Shown: piece after piece, positions 25,643 through 34,808 of the stretch
How the letters are laid out: each line of letters starts with the position of its first letter
Numbering within the stretch: position 1 is the stretch's first letter
Source of the DNA: Massilia sp. H6
GTDB taxonomy: Bacteria > Pseudomonadota > Gammaproteobacteria > Burkholderiales > Burkholderiaceae_D
Reading direction: 5' to 3'
NCBI RefSeq assembly: GCF_024802625.1
Contig: NZ_CP103371.1
Span: 2,790,001 to 2,854,000, forward strand
Length of the DNA stretch: 64,000 nucleotides
The notes under the pieces: model-generated
The model's database searches: none
Told to the model about the DNA's origin: nothing
What the model saw: the letters and a program-made list of their open reading frames with translations, nothing else
Translations under genes and position numbers: made by a program

Positions 25643-26497
25643 TCAGTCTCCCTCAAAGCCAGGCTGGTCCTTGGCCACGAAGGCGTGGTAGGCACGGTGG
25701 AAGTCGTTGGTGGCCATGCAGATCGCCTGGGCCTGGGCCTCGGCCTCGATGGCTTCGTCCAGGCCCATGTTCCATTCCTGTTGCAGCATTTTCTTGGTCA
25801 TGCCGTGTGCAAACGTGGGCCCGTTGGCGAGCAGCGCGGCGAAGGCGCGGCTCTCGGCCAGCACCTCGTCTGGCTCGCACAGGCGGTTGAAGAAACCCCA
25901 GCGCAGCGCTTCCTCGCCCAGCATGGCACGGCCGGTGTAGAGCAGTTCGGCCGCCCTGCCCTGGCCGATCACGCGCGGCAGCAGCGCGCAGGCGCCCATG
26001 TCGCAGCCGGCCAGGCCGACGCGGGTAAACAAGAATGCGGTGCGGCTGCGCGCGGTGCCGTAGCGAATGTCGGAAGACAGCGCCAGGATCGCGCCGGCGC
26101 CAGCACAGACGCCGTCCACGCTGGCCACGATCGGCTGCGGGCAGGCCCGCATCGCCTTGACCAGCTCGCCCGTCATGCGGGTAAAGGCCAGCAAGCCCGG
26201 CATGTCGAGCCGGGTGAGCGGCCCGATGATCTCGTGGACGTCGCCGCCCGAGCAGAAATTCTCGCCGGCGCCGGTGATCACCACGGCCTTGACATCGTCG
26301 GCATAGGCCAGCGCGCGGAACAGCTCGCGCAGCTCGGCATACGAAGCAAAGGTGAGCGGGTTCTTGCGCTCGGGCCGATCGAGTGTGATGGTGGCTACCG
26401 CATCCTGCACGGCGAACTGGAAATGGCTGGCCTGGTAGTCGGCGATGTTGGCGCGGCTGCCCGGCAACTGGTGCGGCTCGCCTGGTAGATAATGCAT
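25643..26497 (-). CDS. Enoyl-CoA hydratase/isomerase family protein
   Basis: A 284-residue crotonase-fold enzyme, with about 25 extra N-terminal residues. Oxyanion-hole segments are [16 protein letters not shown] and [18 protein letters not shown]. Family members hydrate, isomerise or cleave the ring of acyl-CoA thioesters. It lies between the bifunctional hydroxylase-reductase and the acyl-CoA dehydrogenase, 21 bp and 1 bp away, so it probably acts on the non-aromatic CoA intermediate, either by hydration or ring opening. The long frame on the same strand in another register is a shadow. Confidence 0.92.
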   Translation of the reverse strand: MHYLPGEPHQLPGSRANIADYQASHFQFAVQDAVATITLDRPERKNPLTFASYAELRELFRALAYADDVKAVVITGAGENFCSGGDVHEIIGPLTRLDMPGLLAFTRMTGELVKAMRACPQPIVASVDGVCAGAGAILALSSDIRYGTARSRTAFLFTRVGLAGCDMGACALLPRVIGQGRAAELLYTGRAMLGEEALRWGFFNRLCEPDEVLAESRAFAALLANGPTFAHGMTKKMLQQEWNMGLDEAIEAEAQAQAICMATNDFHRAYHAFVAKDQPGFEGD

Positions 26498-26518
26498 CGA
26501 TGTACTCCTGAAAAAAAT

Positions 26519-28918
26519 TCAGCCTTCCAGCAGCCGCGCCGCCAGCTGCTGCGGCGACAGCCCGGACGTGGCGGCCTGCACCTGGCGTTCGCGTTCGAGG
26601 TTGCGCTCGAGCTGCAGCTTGCCGGCGCGGTACTGGCGTGGCCAGGTGGCGCCGGTATAGCCGATGCGCGCGGCTTCGTTCAAGGTCCAGGCCGGATTGG
26701 CAAGGTGCGGCCTGGCCACGGCGCACAGGTCGGCACGGCCGGCCGACACGATGCCATTGACATGGTCGGCCTCGTAGATCGACCCTACCGCAATGGTCGG
26801 GATGCCCGCCTCGTTGCGGATGCGGTCGGCAAATGGGGTCTGGAACATGCGTCCATAGACCGGCTGCTCGTCCTTGCTGACCTGGCCCGATGAACAGTCG
26901 ATCATGTCGGCGCCCGCCTCTTTGAACAGGCGCGCCATCGCCACCGCATCGTCCGGCGTGATCCCGCCCTCGACCCAGTCGTGGGCCGACACCCTCACGC
27001 TGATCGGAAGTTCGGGCGGCCAAGCCTGGCGGATCGCGGCAAACACCTCGAGCGGGTAGCGACAGCGCCGCTCCAGGCTGCCGCCATAGGCGTCCTGGCG
27101 ATGGTTGGTCAGGGGCGAGATAAAGCTCGACAGCAGGTAGCCGTGGGCGCAGTGCAGCTCCAGCCAGTCGAAGCCGGCCTGGGCCGCGGCGCAGGTCGCG
27201 CGCACGAAGTCCTGCTTGATGCGTTCCAGGTCGTCCAGGCTGGCCTCGCGCGCGAACTGCGACACGCCGGCCAGATACTGCTGGCGCGAGGCCGAGACCA
27301 GCGGCCAGTTGCCGCTGTCGAGCGGCAGGTCGATGCCCTCCCACATCGGCCGGGTCGAGCCCTTGGCGCCGGCATGGCCCAATTGCACCCCGATGCGGGC
27401 GTCGCTGTTGGCATGCACGAATTCGACGATGCGCTTCCAGGCCGCGGTATGCTGCGGCGCGTACAGTCCGGGGCAGCCGGGCGTGATGCGGGCGTCGCTC
27501 GAGACGCAGGTCATTTCCGCCATGACCAGGCCGGCGCCGCCCAGCGCGCGCGCGCCCAGGTGGGCCAGATGGAAGTCGCCCACCGCGCCGTCCTGCGCCG
27601 AGTACTGGGCCATCGGCGAGACGACGACGCGGTTCTTGAGCAGCACCCCACGTACCTTGTAGGGCGTGAACATCGGCGGCACCGGTTGCTCCGGTGGTGC
27701 CACGCCGGCCTGCTGCGCCGCCCGCGCCGCGAACCAGCGCTCGAAATCGCCGATATAGGCGGGGTCGCGCAAGCGCAGGTTCTCGTGCGACAGGCGCTGG
27801 CTGCGGGTAAGCAGCGAATAGGCGAACTGCTCGGCCTCCATCGCGCTATAGCGGGCCACGTTCTCGAACCATTCCATCGAGTTGCGCGCCGCGCTCTGGA
27901 GCTTGAGTACTTCGATCCGGCGCGCCGCCTCGTAGGCCGCCAGCGCGCGCTCCAGGCCCTCGGGCGAACCGGTGGCGGCCGGATCGTCCAGGCAACGTGC
28001 CAGCTCGATCGCGTCTTCCAGCGCCAGCTTGGTGCCGGAACCGATCGAGAAGTGCGCGGTATGGGCGGCGTCGCCCATCAACACCGTGGGCACGCGCCGC
28101 CCGTCGATGCTATTCCAGTGCACCCAGCGGCGGCAGGCGATGCGCGGAAAGCGGATCCACATGTTCGATCCGCGCAGGTGGGCCGCATTCGCCATCAAGG
28201 AATGGCCGTCGAGATAGCGGGCGAACAGCTGCTCGCAAAAAGCCAGCGCCTGCGCCTGCTCCATCGCTTCGAGCCCGGCGGCCTGCCAGGTTTCTTCGAG
28301 CGTTTCAATGATGAAGGTCGAGGTGTCGCCGTCGTACTGGTAGGCGTGCGCCTGGAACCAGCCATGCTCGGTCTGTTCGAAGGCAAATGTAAAGGCGTCG
28401 AACTTCTTGCGCGTGCCGAGCCAGACAAAGCGGCAATGGCGGCGCTCGACCTCGGGCTCGAATACGGCGGCATGGCGGCTGCGGATCGCGCTGTTGACAC
28501 CGTCGCAGGCCACCACCAGGTCGGCGCCGAACTGGCGCGCCAGTTGCTGGTCGTCGCTCACCTCGAGGTCGAATTCGAGCCTGACGCCAAGCTGTGCGCA
28601 GCGTTCCTGCAGCACATTTAACAGGCGTCTGCGCCCGATACCGCAAAAACCATGGCCGCTCGAACTGACCGTGCGCCCTCCGACATGCACATCGATCGCG
28701 TCCCAGTGGTTAAACGACTGCAAGATGGCGCGCGCGCTTTCTTCGTCGGCACCGGCCAGGTGGCCGAGGGTCTGGTCGGAAAACACCACGCCCCAGCCGA
28801 AGGTATCGCTGGCCCGGTTGCGCTCGACGACGGTCACCGCGTGCTCCGGATGACGCTTCTTGGCCAGCAGGCCGAAATACAGTCCCGCCGGTCCGCCGCC
28901 CACGCACACGATATTCAT
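26519..28918 (-). CDS. Bifunctional salicylyl-/2-aminobenzoyl-CoA 5-hydroxylase-reductase
   Basis: A 799-residue two-part flavoenzyme. Residues 1-400 are an FAD monooxygenase ([15 protein letters not shown] at the start, [20 protein letters not shown] later); residues about 415-775 are an old-yellow-enzyme/2,4-dienoyl-CoA-reductase-like FMN domain ([20 protein letters not shown]). This architecture is known from 2-aminobenzoyl-CoA monooxygenase/reductase of Azoarcus and from salicylyl-CoA 5-hydroxylase: the ring is hydroxylated at C5 and then reduced, destroying aromaticity without ring-cleaving dioxygenases. ATG 28918 has GGGAG ahead. It is the first gene of the operon with the hydratase, dehydrogenase and RidA; the CoA ligase is not in the cluster. 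Confidence 0.93.
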   Translation of the reverse strand: MNIVCVGGGPAGLYFGLLAKKRHPEHAVTVVERNRASDTFGWGVVFSDQTLGHLAGADEESARAILQSFNHWDAIDVHVGGRTVSSSGHGFCGIGRRRLLNVLQERCAQLGVRLEFDLEVSDDQQLARQFGADLVVACDGVNSAIRSRHAAVFEPEVERRHCRFVWLGTRKKFDAFTFAFEQTEHGWFQAHAYQYDGDTSTFIIETLEETWQAAGLEAMEQAQALAFCEQLFARYLDGHSLMANAAHLRGSNMWIRFPRIACRRWVHWNSIDGRRVPTVLMGDAAHTAHFSIGSGTKLALEDAIELARCLDDPAATGSPEGLERALAAYEAARRIEVLKLQSAARNSMEWFENVARYSAMEAEQFAYSLLTRSQRLSHENLRLRDPAYIGDFERWFAARAAQQAGVAPPEQPVPPMFTPYKVRGVLLKNRVVVSPMAQYSAQDGAVGDFHLAHLGARALGGAGLVMAEMTCVSSDARITPGCPGLYAPQHTAAWKRIVEFVHANSDARIGVQLGHAGAKGSTRPMWEGIDLPLDSGNWPLVSASRQQYLAGVSQFAREASLDDLERIKQDFVRATCAAAQAGFDWLELHCAHGYLLSSFISPLTNHRQDAYGGSLERRCRYPLEVFAAIRQAWPPELPISVRVSAHDWVEGGITPDDAVAMARLFKEAGADMIDCSSGQVSKDEQPVYGRMFQTPFADRIRNEAGIPTIAVGSIYEADHVNGIVSAGRADLCAVARPHLANPAWTLNEAARIGYTGATWPRQYRAGKLQLERNLERERQVQAATSGLSPQQLAARLLEG

Positions 28919-29007
28919 TGCCGCTCCCGCCATGTTGTTGCGAGTATATTACACGGCCATATGCTTTAAGTGTCAACTAAGCCGCTTGACCCCGGTGTGA
29001 CTAAAGT

Positions 29008-29050
29008 GCGGGGCAAACCCGTCAGACGTGCGTCGCTGGCCCCGCTTTTT
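29008..29050 (+). terminator. Terminator-like hairpin with T-run upstream of aminotransferase-fold gene
   Basis: GCGGGGC (29008-29014) and GCCCCGC (29039-29045) pair around a 24-base loop and are followed at once by TTTTT on the plus strand. It lies 72 bases before the ATG at 29122, in the 203-bp divergent gap, so it could be an attenuator of a leader transcript rather than the end of a gene. Confidence 0.45.
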
Positions 29051-29121
29051 AGTACAATGAAGAAACTTTAATGTTTGGTATGCCTGGCCGCGGGCCCGGG
29101 TGCTTCTTTCGCCTAAACTCG

Positions 29122-30297
29122 ATGAAAATTTCTGACCGGATCGCCCACACTGCCCCGCTGGCTACCACGGCCATGCACGGACGCGCCGACGCCTTGCGCC
29201 TGGCCGGCAACCGCGTCATCGATTTTTCGATCGCGATTTCGCACTTTCCGGCGCCGCCCGGAGTGCTCGACGCCGTCGCTTCCGAAGTCAGGCGCCAGCG
29301 CGTGATGCCGTACACCGACGTGGGCGGTGCCGAGCCCGTGCGCCGGACCCTGTGTGCCAAGCTGCGCGCCGAAAACGGGATCGAGGCGATCCCCGCCGAG
29401 GTCGTCGTCACCAATGGCGCCAAGCAGGCGCTGTACCAGGCCTTGTATGCCATGACCGATCCGGGCGATGCGGTCATCGTGTTCCGTCCACACTGGCCCG
29501 CCTATCTGGCCACCGCCAGGCTGCTCGGGTTGCAGCCGGTGCTGGCCGACCTGCCGGCCGAGCTCACCCGCGCCAGCCTCGACGCACTCGGCCCGGCACG
29601 GGTCTTGATCATCAATAACCCGCACAACCCCACCGGCAAGGTATTTACCCGGGCCGAGCTGGAACAGGTGCGCGACTGGGCCGAGCGCAACGACGCCCAC
29701 GTCATCGTCGACGAGAGCTACGAACACCTGCTGTTCTCCGGCCGTCATGTCAGCCTGGCCGCGCTGTGCGATTGGCGCGCGCTCGGCATCGTGACGCTGT
29801 TCTCGGCATCGCAAAGCTACGCCATGATGGGCTGGCGGGTTGGGTTCGCGCTGGCCACGGCCCCGCTGGCGGCGGCGATGCAGACTGTACAGGGGCCGAT
29901 CACCGCGGCGGCCTCGCACCTGGCCCAGGTCGCGGCGGCCGCCGCCTTCGCCGGGGGCTTCCAGAGCGCGATGCTGGACGACTACCGGGAGCGCCGCGAC
30001 CTGGTGCTCGCTCTGCTGCGCGAGGTTTCGTGGATCCGCATGGAGGCGCCCGATTCCGGCCCCTACCTGTGGGGCGATATCCGTGCACTCACGCAGGACA
30101 GCACCGGCTTTGCGGATGGCTTGCTCGAGCATGAAGGCGTGGCACTGATGCCCGGCGACGCACTCGGGGTGCCGGGTTTCATCCGGATCGGCTATATCGC
30201 CGACGATCTCGCCACCTTGCGCGAGGGCGTCGAGCGCATCGTCGCCTTCGGCGAGCGCTATCGCAGCGCCACTATCAACAGCACGGCTCGCCCATGA
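29122..30297 (+). CDS. Aminotransferase-fold protein lacking the PLP lysine
   Basis: A 391-residue fold-type I aminotransferase homologue. Cofactor and substrate residues are kept: Asn169 (NPHNPTG), Asp197 and Tyr200 (VIVDESYEHL), Arg239 (GWRVGF) and Arg355 (FIRIGY). But the motif that should read S-x-S-K before xYxMxGWR reads SASQSYAMMGWR: position 231 is Gln (codon CAA) where the Schiff-base lysine belongs. A single C-to-A change would restore AAA (Lys). So it is either a non-catalytic ligand-binding relative, a recent inactivation or a sequence error. The ATG at 29122 is preferred to 29071 by homology; its stop overlaps the histidine kinase start (ATGA), so the two are coupled. Confidence 0.85.
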   Translation: MKISDRIAHTAPLATTAMHGRADALRLAGNRVIDFSIAISHFPAPPGVLDAVASEVRRQRVMPYTDVGGAEPVRRTLCAKLRAENGIEAIPAEVVVTNGAKQALYQALYAMTDPGDAVIVFRPHWPAYLATARLLGLQPVLADLPAELTRASLDALGPARVLIINNPHNPTGKVFTRAELEQVRDWAERNDAHVIVDESYEHLLFSGRHVSLAALCDWRALGIVTLFSASQSYAMMGWRVGFALATAPLAAAMQTVQGPITAAASHLAQVAAAAAFAGGFQSAMLDDYRERRDLVLALLREVSWIRMEAPDSGPYLWGDIRALTQDSTGFADGLLEHEGVALMPGDALGVPGFIRIGYIADDLATLREGVERIVAFGERYRSATINSTARP

Positions 30298-32552
30298 ACC
30301 ATCACCTGCCCCGACTCCGGTTCAATAGCCTGCGCAGCCGCCTGATGCTGCTGGTCGCGCTGGCGATCACGCCGATCGCCGTCATGACGGTGCTGGGCGG
30401 CGTGCGCGAACGCGAAACGGCAATCCGCGCCTCGCAGGAAAACCTGCAGCGCCTGACCGGCCTGGCCGCGGCCAACGAGGCGCAGTCGATCGAGCGCGCG
30501 CGCCAGATCCTGGTGGACCTGGTCAGCGTGCGCGACCTGATGGGCGATCCCGGACGCTGCAACGCACTACTGGCCGATGTCCTGGACCGCAACGAGGGGT
30601 ATGTCAATTTCGGGCTGATCCAGCTCAATGGCGACGTCACCTGCAGTGCGGTGCCGATGATGCATCCGGTGAACCTGGGCGACCGCCGCCATTTCAAGCG
30701 CGCCGTCGCCGAACGCCGCTTCGTCGCGGGCGACTACGTCTTCGGACGGGTGATCCGCAAGCACACCATCAATCTCACCTATCCGGTGATCGACCGCAGC
30801 GGCAAGGTGGCGGCGGTGGTGTTTGCCGCGATGGACCTGGCGGGACTCGATACTTTCGTCAGCGACATCAACCTGCCGGCCGGCTCGATCCTCGAAACAG
30901 CCGATTCGGTGGGCGCCATCATCTCGCGCCGCCCCGATCCGGAGCGCTGGTTCGGCCAGAAGATCAGCCCGGCCCTGTTGGCGGCCATGCGCGCCCCGGA
31001 GCACCGGGCGCTGGTACTGCGCGGCGAAGACGGCATCGAACGCCTGCACGCATTCGCGCGCGTGGGTGGCCCCGCGCTATCCGAATACACCGTGACCATC
31101 GGAGTGCCGACCGAAACCATTACCGCAGCGGCGCGCGATGCGCAATGGGTGTCGCTGGTCGGCCTGGGCGTGACCACCTTGCTGGCGCTGCTGGCGGCCT
31201 GGCTGGCCGGCGACATCCTGATCGTGCAGCGCGTACGCAAGCTGATGGACACTGCGCGCCGCATCGCAGCCGGCGACCTGGAAGCGCGTACCGGGATCGC
31301 GTATGGGCGCGAGGAAATCGGCCGTCTCGGCGCCGCCCTCGACGAGATGGCCGGCACCCTGCAGAAGAAAGAAGCGGCGCGCAGCCAGGCCGAACGCGAA
31401 CTGCGCGCTGCCGACCAGCGCAAGGACGAGTTCCTGGCGATGCTGGCGCACGAGCTGCGCAACCCGCTGGCGCCGATCAGTACCGGCGCCCACCTGCTCA
31501 AGCTGCTGCACTCGGATAACGTCCAGATCACCCAGACCTGCGCCATCATCGCGCGCCAGGTCGAGCACATGACCAGCCTGGTGGACGACCTGCTGGACGT
31601 CTCGCGCGTGACGCGCGGGCTGGTGTCGCTCTCGACCCAGGTGCTGGACCTGCGCGACGTGGTGGACGACGCCGCCGAGCAGATCCTGCCCCTGATCACG
31701 GCGCGCCGCCACAAGGTGGTGCTCGACCTGCCATCTGAGCCGGCCAGCGTCAAGGGCGACCACAAGCGTTTGGTCCAGGTAGTGGCGAACCTGCTCAATA
31801 ACGCCACCAAATACACGCCCGAGGGCGGCCATATCCAGCTGGCGCTGCAACTGGCCGAGGGCGGCAACGACTACCTGTTGAGCGTGTCGGATGACGGCAT
31901 CGGCATGGACGCGGCACTGGTCGAACGCGTGTTCGACCTGTTCACCCAGGCCGAGCGCACGCCGGACCGCTCGCAAGGCGGCCTGGGCCTTGGCCTGGCA
32001 TTGGCCAAGAGCCTGGTCGAGCTGCACGGCGGGAGCGTCAGCGCCACCAGCGCCGGGCCCGGCAAAGGCAGCACCTTTGCCGTGCGCCTGCCGCGCTTTA
32101 CGGCGCCCACCGCCCACCAGAGCGGGCAAGCGGCGGATTCGGCGATCGTTGCCGCGGTGCGCCAGGCGTCAGCGATTGCCGCGCCGCTACGGGTGCTGGT
32201 GGTGGACGACAACCTTGATGCCGCCCATACGCTCAACCTGTTCCTGACCGCCGCCGGACACCGCGTCGAGATCGCCTACAACGCACTCGACGCGCTCGAC
32301 CTGGCCAGGGCATTCTCACCCCAGGTCTGCCTGCTCGATATCGGACTGCCCGACCTGGACGGCAACGAGCTGGCCAGGCGCCTGCGGCAGCTGCCGCAGA
32401 CCGCCGGCGCAATACTGGTGGCCGCCACCGGCTACGGACGCCAGCAAGACCGCGATGCCGCCCGCGACGCCGGGTTCGATCACTACATGGTCAAGCCGGT
32501 CAATACCGTGCAGCTGAGCGAACTACTGGCACAGGCGGGCAGCGTAGCCTAG
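30294..32552 (+). CDS. Hybrid sensor histidine kinase with receiver domain
   Basis: A 752-residue membrane kinase. Order: membrane segment about 13-36, periplasmic Cache-like sensor about 40-275, membrane segment about 280-305, HAMP about 305-358, HisKA with His386 in MLAHELRNPLAP, HATPase (LLNNATKYTPEGG, DDGIGMD, GGLGLGLALAKS) and a C-terminal receiver with phospho-acceptor Asp682 in LLDIGLPDLDG and the conserved Lys in MVKPVN. No output domain or separate regulator follows. Its start lies within the stop of the aminotransferase-fold gene, which points to joint function or at least joint expression. The ligand is unknown. Confidence 0.92.
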   Translation: MNHHLPRLRFNSLRSRLMLLVALAITPIAVMTVLGGVRERETAIRASQENLQRLTGLAAANEAQSIERARQILVDLVSVRDLMGDPGRCNALLADVLDRNEGYVNFGLIQLNGDVTCSAVPMMHPVNLGDRRHFKRAVAERRFVAGDYVFGRVIRKHTINLTYPVIDRSGKVAAVVFAAMDLAGLDTFVSDINLPAGSILETADSVGAIISRRPDPERWFGQKISPALLAAMRAPEHRALVLRGEDGIERLHAFARVGGPALSEYTVTIGVPTETITAAARDAQWVSLVGLGVTTLLALLAAWLAGDILIVQRVRKLMDTARRIAAGDLEARTGIAYGREEIGRLGAALDEMAGTLQKKEAARSQAERELRAADQRKDEFLAMLAHELRNPLAPISTGAHLLKLLHSDNVQITQTCAIIARQVEHMTSLVDDLLDVSRVTRGLVSLSTQVLDLRDVVDDAAEQILPLITARRHKVVLDLPSEPASVKGDHKRLVQVVANLLNNATKYTPEGGHIQLALQLAEGGNDYLLSVSDDGIGMDAALVERVFDLFTQAERTPDRSQGGLGLGLALAKSLVELHGGSVSATSAGPGKGSTFAVRLPRFTAPTAHQSGQAADSAIVAAVRQASAIAAPLRVLVVDDNLDAAHTLNLFLTAAGHRVEIAYNALDALDLARAFSPQVCLLDIGLPDLDGNELARRLRQLPQTAGAILVAATGYGRQQDRDAARDAGFDHYMVKPVNTVQLSELLAQAGSVA

Positions 32553-32676
32553 GTGATCACAGACGCATTTTGCGTCGACACCATGCTCCGCTGTACAGGG
32601 CAAGGTTAGCTCGCGAACGGTGCAGCGCCCGGGCTCGGCGTAGGATCGGGCGATCAACCTGCGAGGAAGCCCACCC

Positions 32677-33894
32677 ATGCATAGCCAAGACCCGGCCGGC
32701 GCCGACCAGCCGCTCAGTAATCCGCCCGCCGCCGCCAAGGCGGCCGGGCTGCGGTATGTGCTCGACGACCGCCCCGGCATCCGGCGCGAGGCGAGCGCAA
32801 ACAAGGCCGGCGACGGCGTGCGCTACCTTGACGCTGGCGGCGACCCGGTCACCGACGACACCACACTGGCGCGCATCAAGGCCTTGGTCATCCCTCCCGC
32901 CTGGCAAGATGTCTGGATCTGCCCGAGCGCGAACGGCCATCTGCAGGCGACCGGCCGCGACGCCAAGGGCCGCAAGCAGTACCGCTATCACCCGAAATGG
33001 CGCACCGTGCGCGACGAGGTGAAGTACGAGCGCATGCTCAGCTTCGGCAATGCGCTGCCCGCCATCCGCAAAGAAGTCGATCGCGCGCTCGGCCTGCCTG
33101 GCCTGCCGCGCGACAAGGTGCTGGCCACCATCATCTACCTGCTGGAAGCGACCATGATGCGGGTCGGAAACGAGGAGTATGCCCGCACCAACAAGTCCTT
33201 CGGCCTGACCACGCTGCGCAACCGCCATGTGAGCGTGGCCGGCGGCGCCATCGAGTTCAAGTTTCGCGGCAAGAGCGGCGTGTACCACAAGGTGAAGGTT
33301 CAGGACCGTCGGCTGGCGCGCATCATCGCGCGCGCGCGCGACCTGCCCGGCCAGGAATTATTCCAGTACGTCGACGACACTGGTGAGACCCACAGTATCG
33401 ATTCGAGCGACGTCAACGACTACCTGCGCGCCATCACCGGCGAGGACTATACGGCAAAGGACTTCCGCACCTGGTCGGGCACCGTACTGGCTGCCCTGGC
33501 CTTGCAGGAGTTCGAAAAGTTCGATTCCGAGACCCAGGCCAAGAAGAACATCGTGCGCGCGATCGAGTCGGTCGCCGAAAAGCTCGGCAACACGCCGTCG
33601 ATCTGCCGCAAGTGCTACGTGCACCCGGCGGTGCTCGAGGCCTACCTTGAGGGCACGGTGCTGGAAGTGCTGCGCGAACGCACCGAGCAGAAACTGCAAG
33701 ACGACCTGCACGCGCTGCAGCCCGAGGAGGCCGCGGTGCTCGCCATGCTGCAGCAGCGCCTGCGCCACGAAGAGGAACAGCAACAGGCGCGGGAAAAAGA
33801 ACGGGCCAGGCAGCGCCAGGCAAAGACGAACAAGGCCGCGCGCGCACCGGCCCGGGCGCGGCGCCCCAAGGCCGCGCGACGCGCTAGTGCCTAG
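32677..33894 (+). CDS. DNA topoisomerase IB (poxvirus-like)
   Basis: A 405-residue type IB topoisomerase that relaxes supercoils through a 3'-phosphotyrosine link. The N-terminal domain (LRYVLDDRPGIRREAS then DVWICPSANGHLQATG) and catalytic domain are complete: TMMRVGNEEYARTNKSFGL, FRGKSGVYHKVKV, the Arg of KDFRTWSGT, and nucleophile Tyr314 in CRKCYVHP. The C-terminal 70 residues are a Glu/Gln/Lys/Arg-rich coiled-coil-like tail, probably binding DNA. GAGGA precedes the ATG. The enzyme is patchily distributed in bacteria and of uncertain role beside topoisomerases I and IV. Confidence 0.94.
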   Translation: MHSQDPAGADQPLSNPPAAAKAAGLRYVLDDRPGIRREASANKAGDGVRYLDAGGDPVTDDTTLARIKALVIPPAWQDVWICPSANGHLQATGRDAKGRKQYRYHPKWRTVRDEVKYERMLSFGNALPAIRKEVDRALGLPGLPRDKVLATIIYLLEATMMRVGNEEYARTNKSFGLTTLRNRHVSVAGGAIEFKFRGKSGVYHKVKVQDRRLARIIARARDLPGQELFQYVDDTGETHSIDSSDVNDYLRAITGEDYTAKDFRTWSGTVLAALALQEFEKFDSETQAKKNIVRAIESVAEKLGNTPSICRKCYVHPAVLEAYLEGTVLEVLRERTEQKLQDDLHALQPEEAAVLAMLQQRLRHEEEQQQAREKERARQRQAKTNKAARAPARARRPKAARRASA

Positions 33895-33953
33895 CTGGCG
33901 CCGCAACTAGCGGCCAGGACCTACCGCATCGTCACGCTGCGGCAACGGCCGGG

Positions 33954-34703
33954 TCAGGGCAGCTTGGCCTGCAATTCGGACGAGGCGATGTCGGCCAGGT
34001 CGCACAAGGCCTGCAGCTCCGCCGCGCGCAGGCGGCGCGGTTCGCGGTCGATGACGCACAGGGTTCCCATCGGCAGGCCGGCGCGGTCGCGCAGCGGTAC
34101 CCCCGCATAAAAACGGATGCTTGGATCGGCCAGCACCAGCGGATTGTCGCGGAAGCGCTCGTCCGTTGCGGCATCCTCGACCATGAATGGCGCGTCCTGC
34201 AAGATGGCATGCGAACAAAAGGCCCATTCGCGCGGCGTTTCCTGCGGCTCCAGGCCAACCCGCGCCTTGAACCACTGGCGCCGCGCCGTCAGCAGCGACA
34301 CCAGTGCGATCGGCGAAGCCGTGACGGTAGCGGCCAGCCGCACGATGCGGTCGAAGCGCTCGTCCGGCAGGCTGTCGACCAGGCCGGACGCTGCCAACGA
34401 GGCCAGCCGGCGTGCCTCATCGGGGCCGACTGGATAGGTGTCATTTCCCGGGGGAAGGAATTCGGGATCGGTGGGCGTGGGGAAGACCGTCTCGCCCGAG
34501 AGCGAGCCCGACAACGGTCCGGTTCGTTCGAGCATGACTTCGATCGTACTCTGGCGCGTGCGGCGATGCCCACCGGGGGTTTTCCAAGACGCAATAGCGC
34601 CGCTCTCCATCCACAACTGGACGGTACTGGTGGCAACGCCCAGCATGCGCGCGGCGGCGCTGGTCGTGAGGATGGGGTCCTCTTGTGTAATCTTGCTTTG
34701 CAT
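33954..34703 (-). CDS. Excisionase-type HTH plus GAF domain protein
   Basis: A 249-residue protein. Residues about 12-60 are a MerR/excisionase-type helix-turn-helix (TTSAAARMLGVATSTVQLWM then PGGHRRTR), and residues about 95-245 are a GAF domain (ARRQWFKARVGLEPQETPRE, AGVPLRDRAGLPMGTLCVID). The design suggests a one-component regulator in which the GAF binds a small molecule. The two domains are each common; the pairing is less so. It is convergent with topoisomerase IB and divergent from nothing: the next gene upstream, pncB, is on the same strand but ends 105 bp before it. Target genes unknown. Confidence 0.85.
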   Translation of the reverse strand: MQSKITQEDPILTTSAAARMLGVATSTVQLWMESGAIASWKTPGGHRRTRQSTIEVMLERTGPLSGSLSGETVFPTPTDPEFLPPGNDTYPVGPDEARRLASLAASGLVDSLPDERFDRIVRLAATVTASPIALVSLLTARRQWFKARVGLEPQETPREWAFCSHAILQDAPFMVEDAATDERFRDNPLVLADPSIRFYAGVPLRDRAGLPMGTLCVIDREPRRLRAAELQALCDLADIASSELQAKLP

Positions 34704-34808
34704 GAGCGGTCCTGGTTATCCGGGCCAGTATAGCCGATTCGTGAAATTTCCCCACGTTAATAATACTACCCCAGGCCTGTTGTGCCAGAATCGTTGCGTA
34801 ATGACGCG

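Noticed and set aside
23695..25890. 731-codon plus-strand frame across the aromatic operon
   Set aside because: It spans the ends of four minus-strand genes with recognisable families; no motif of its own.
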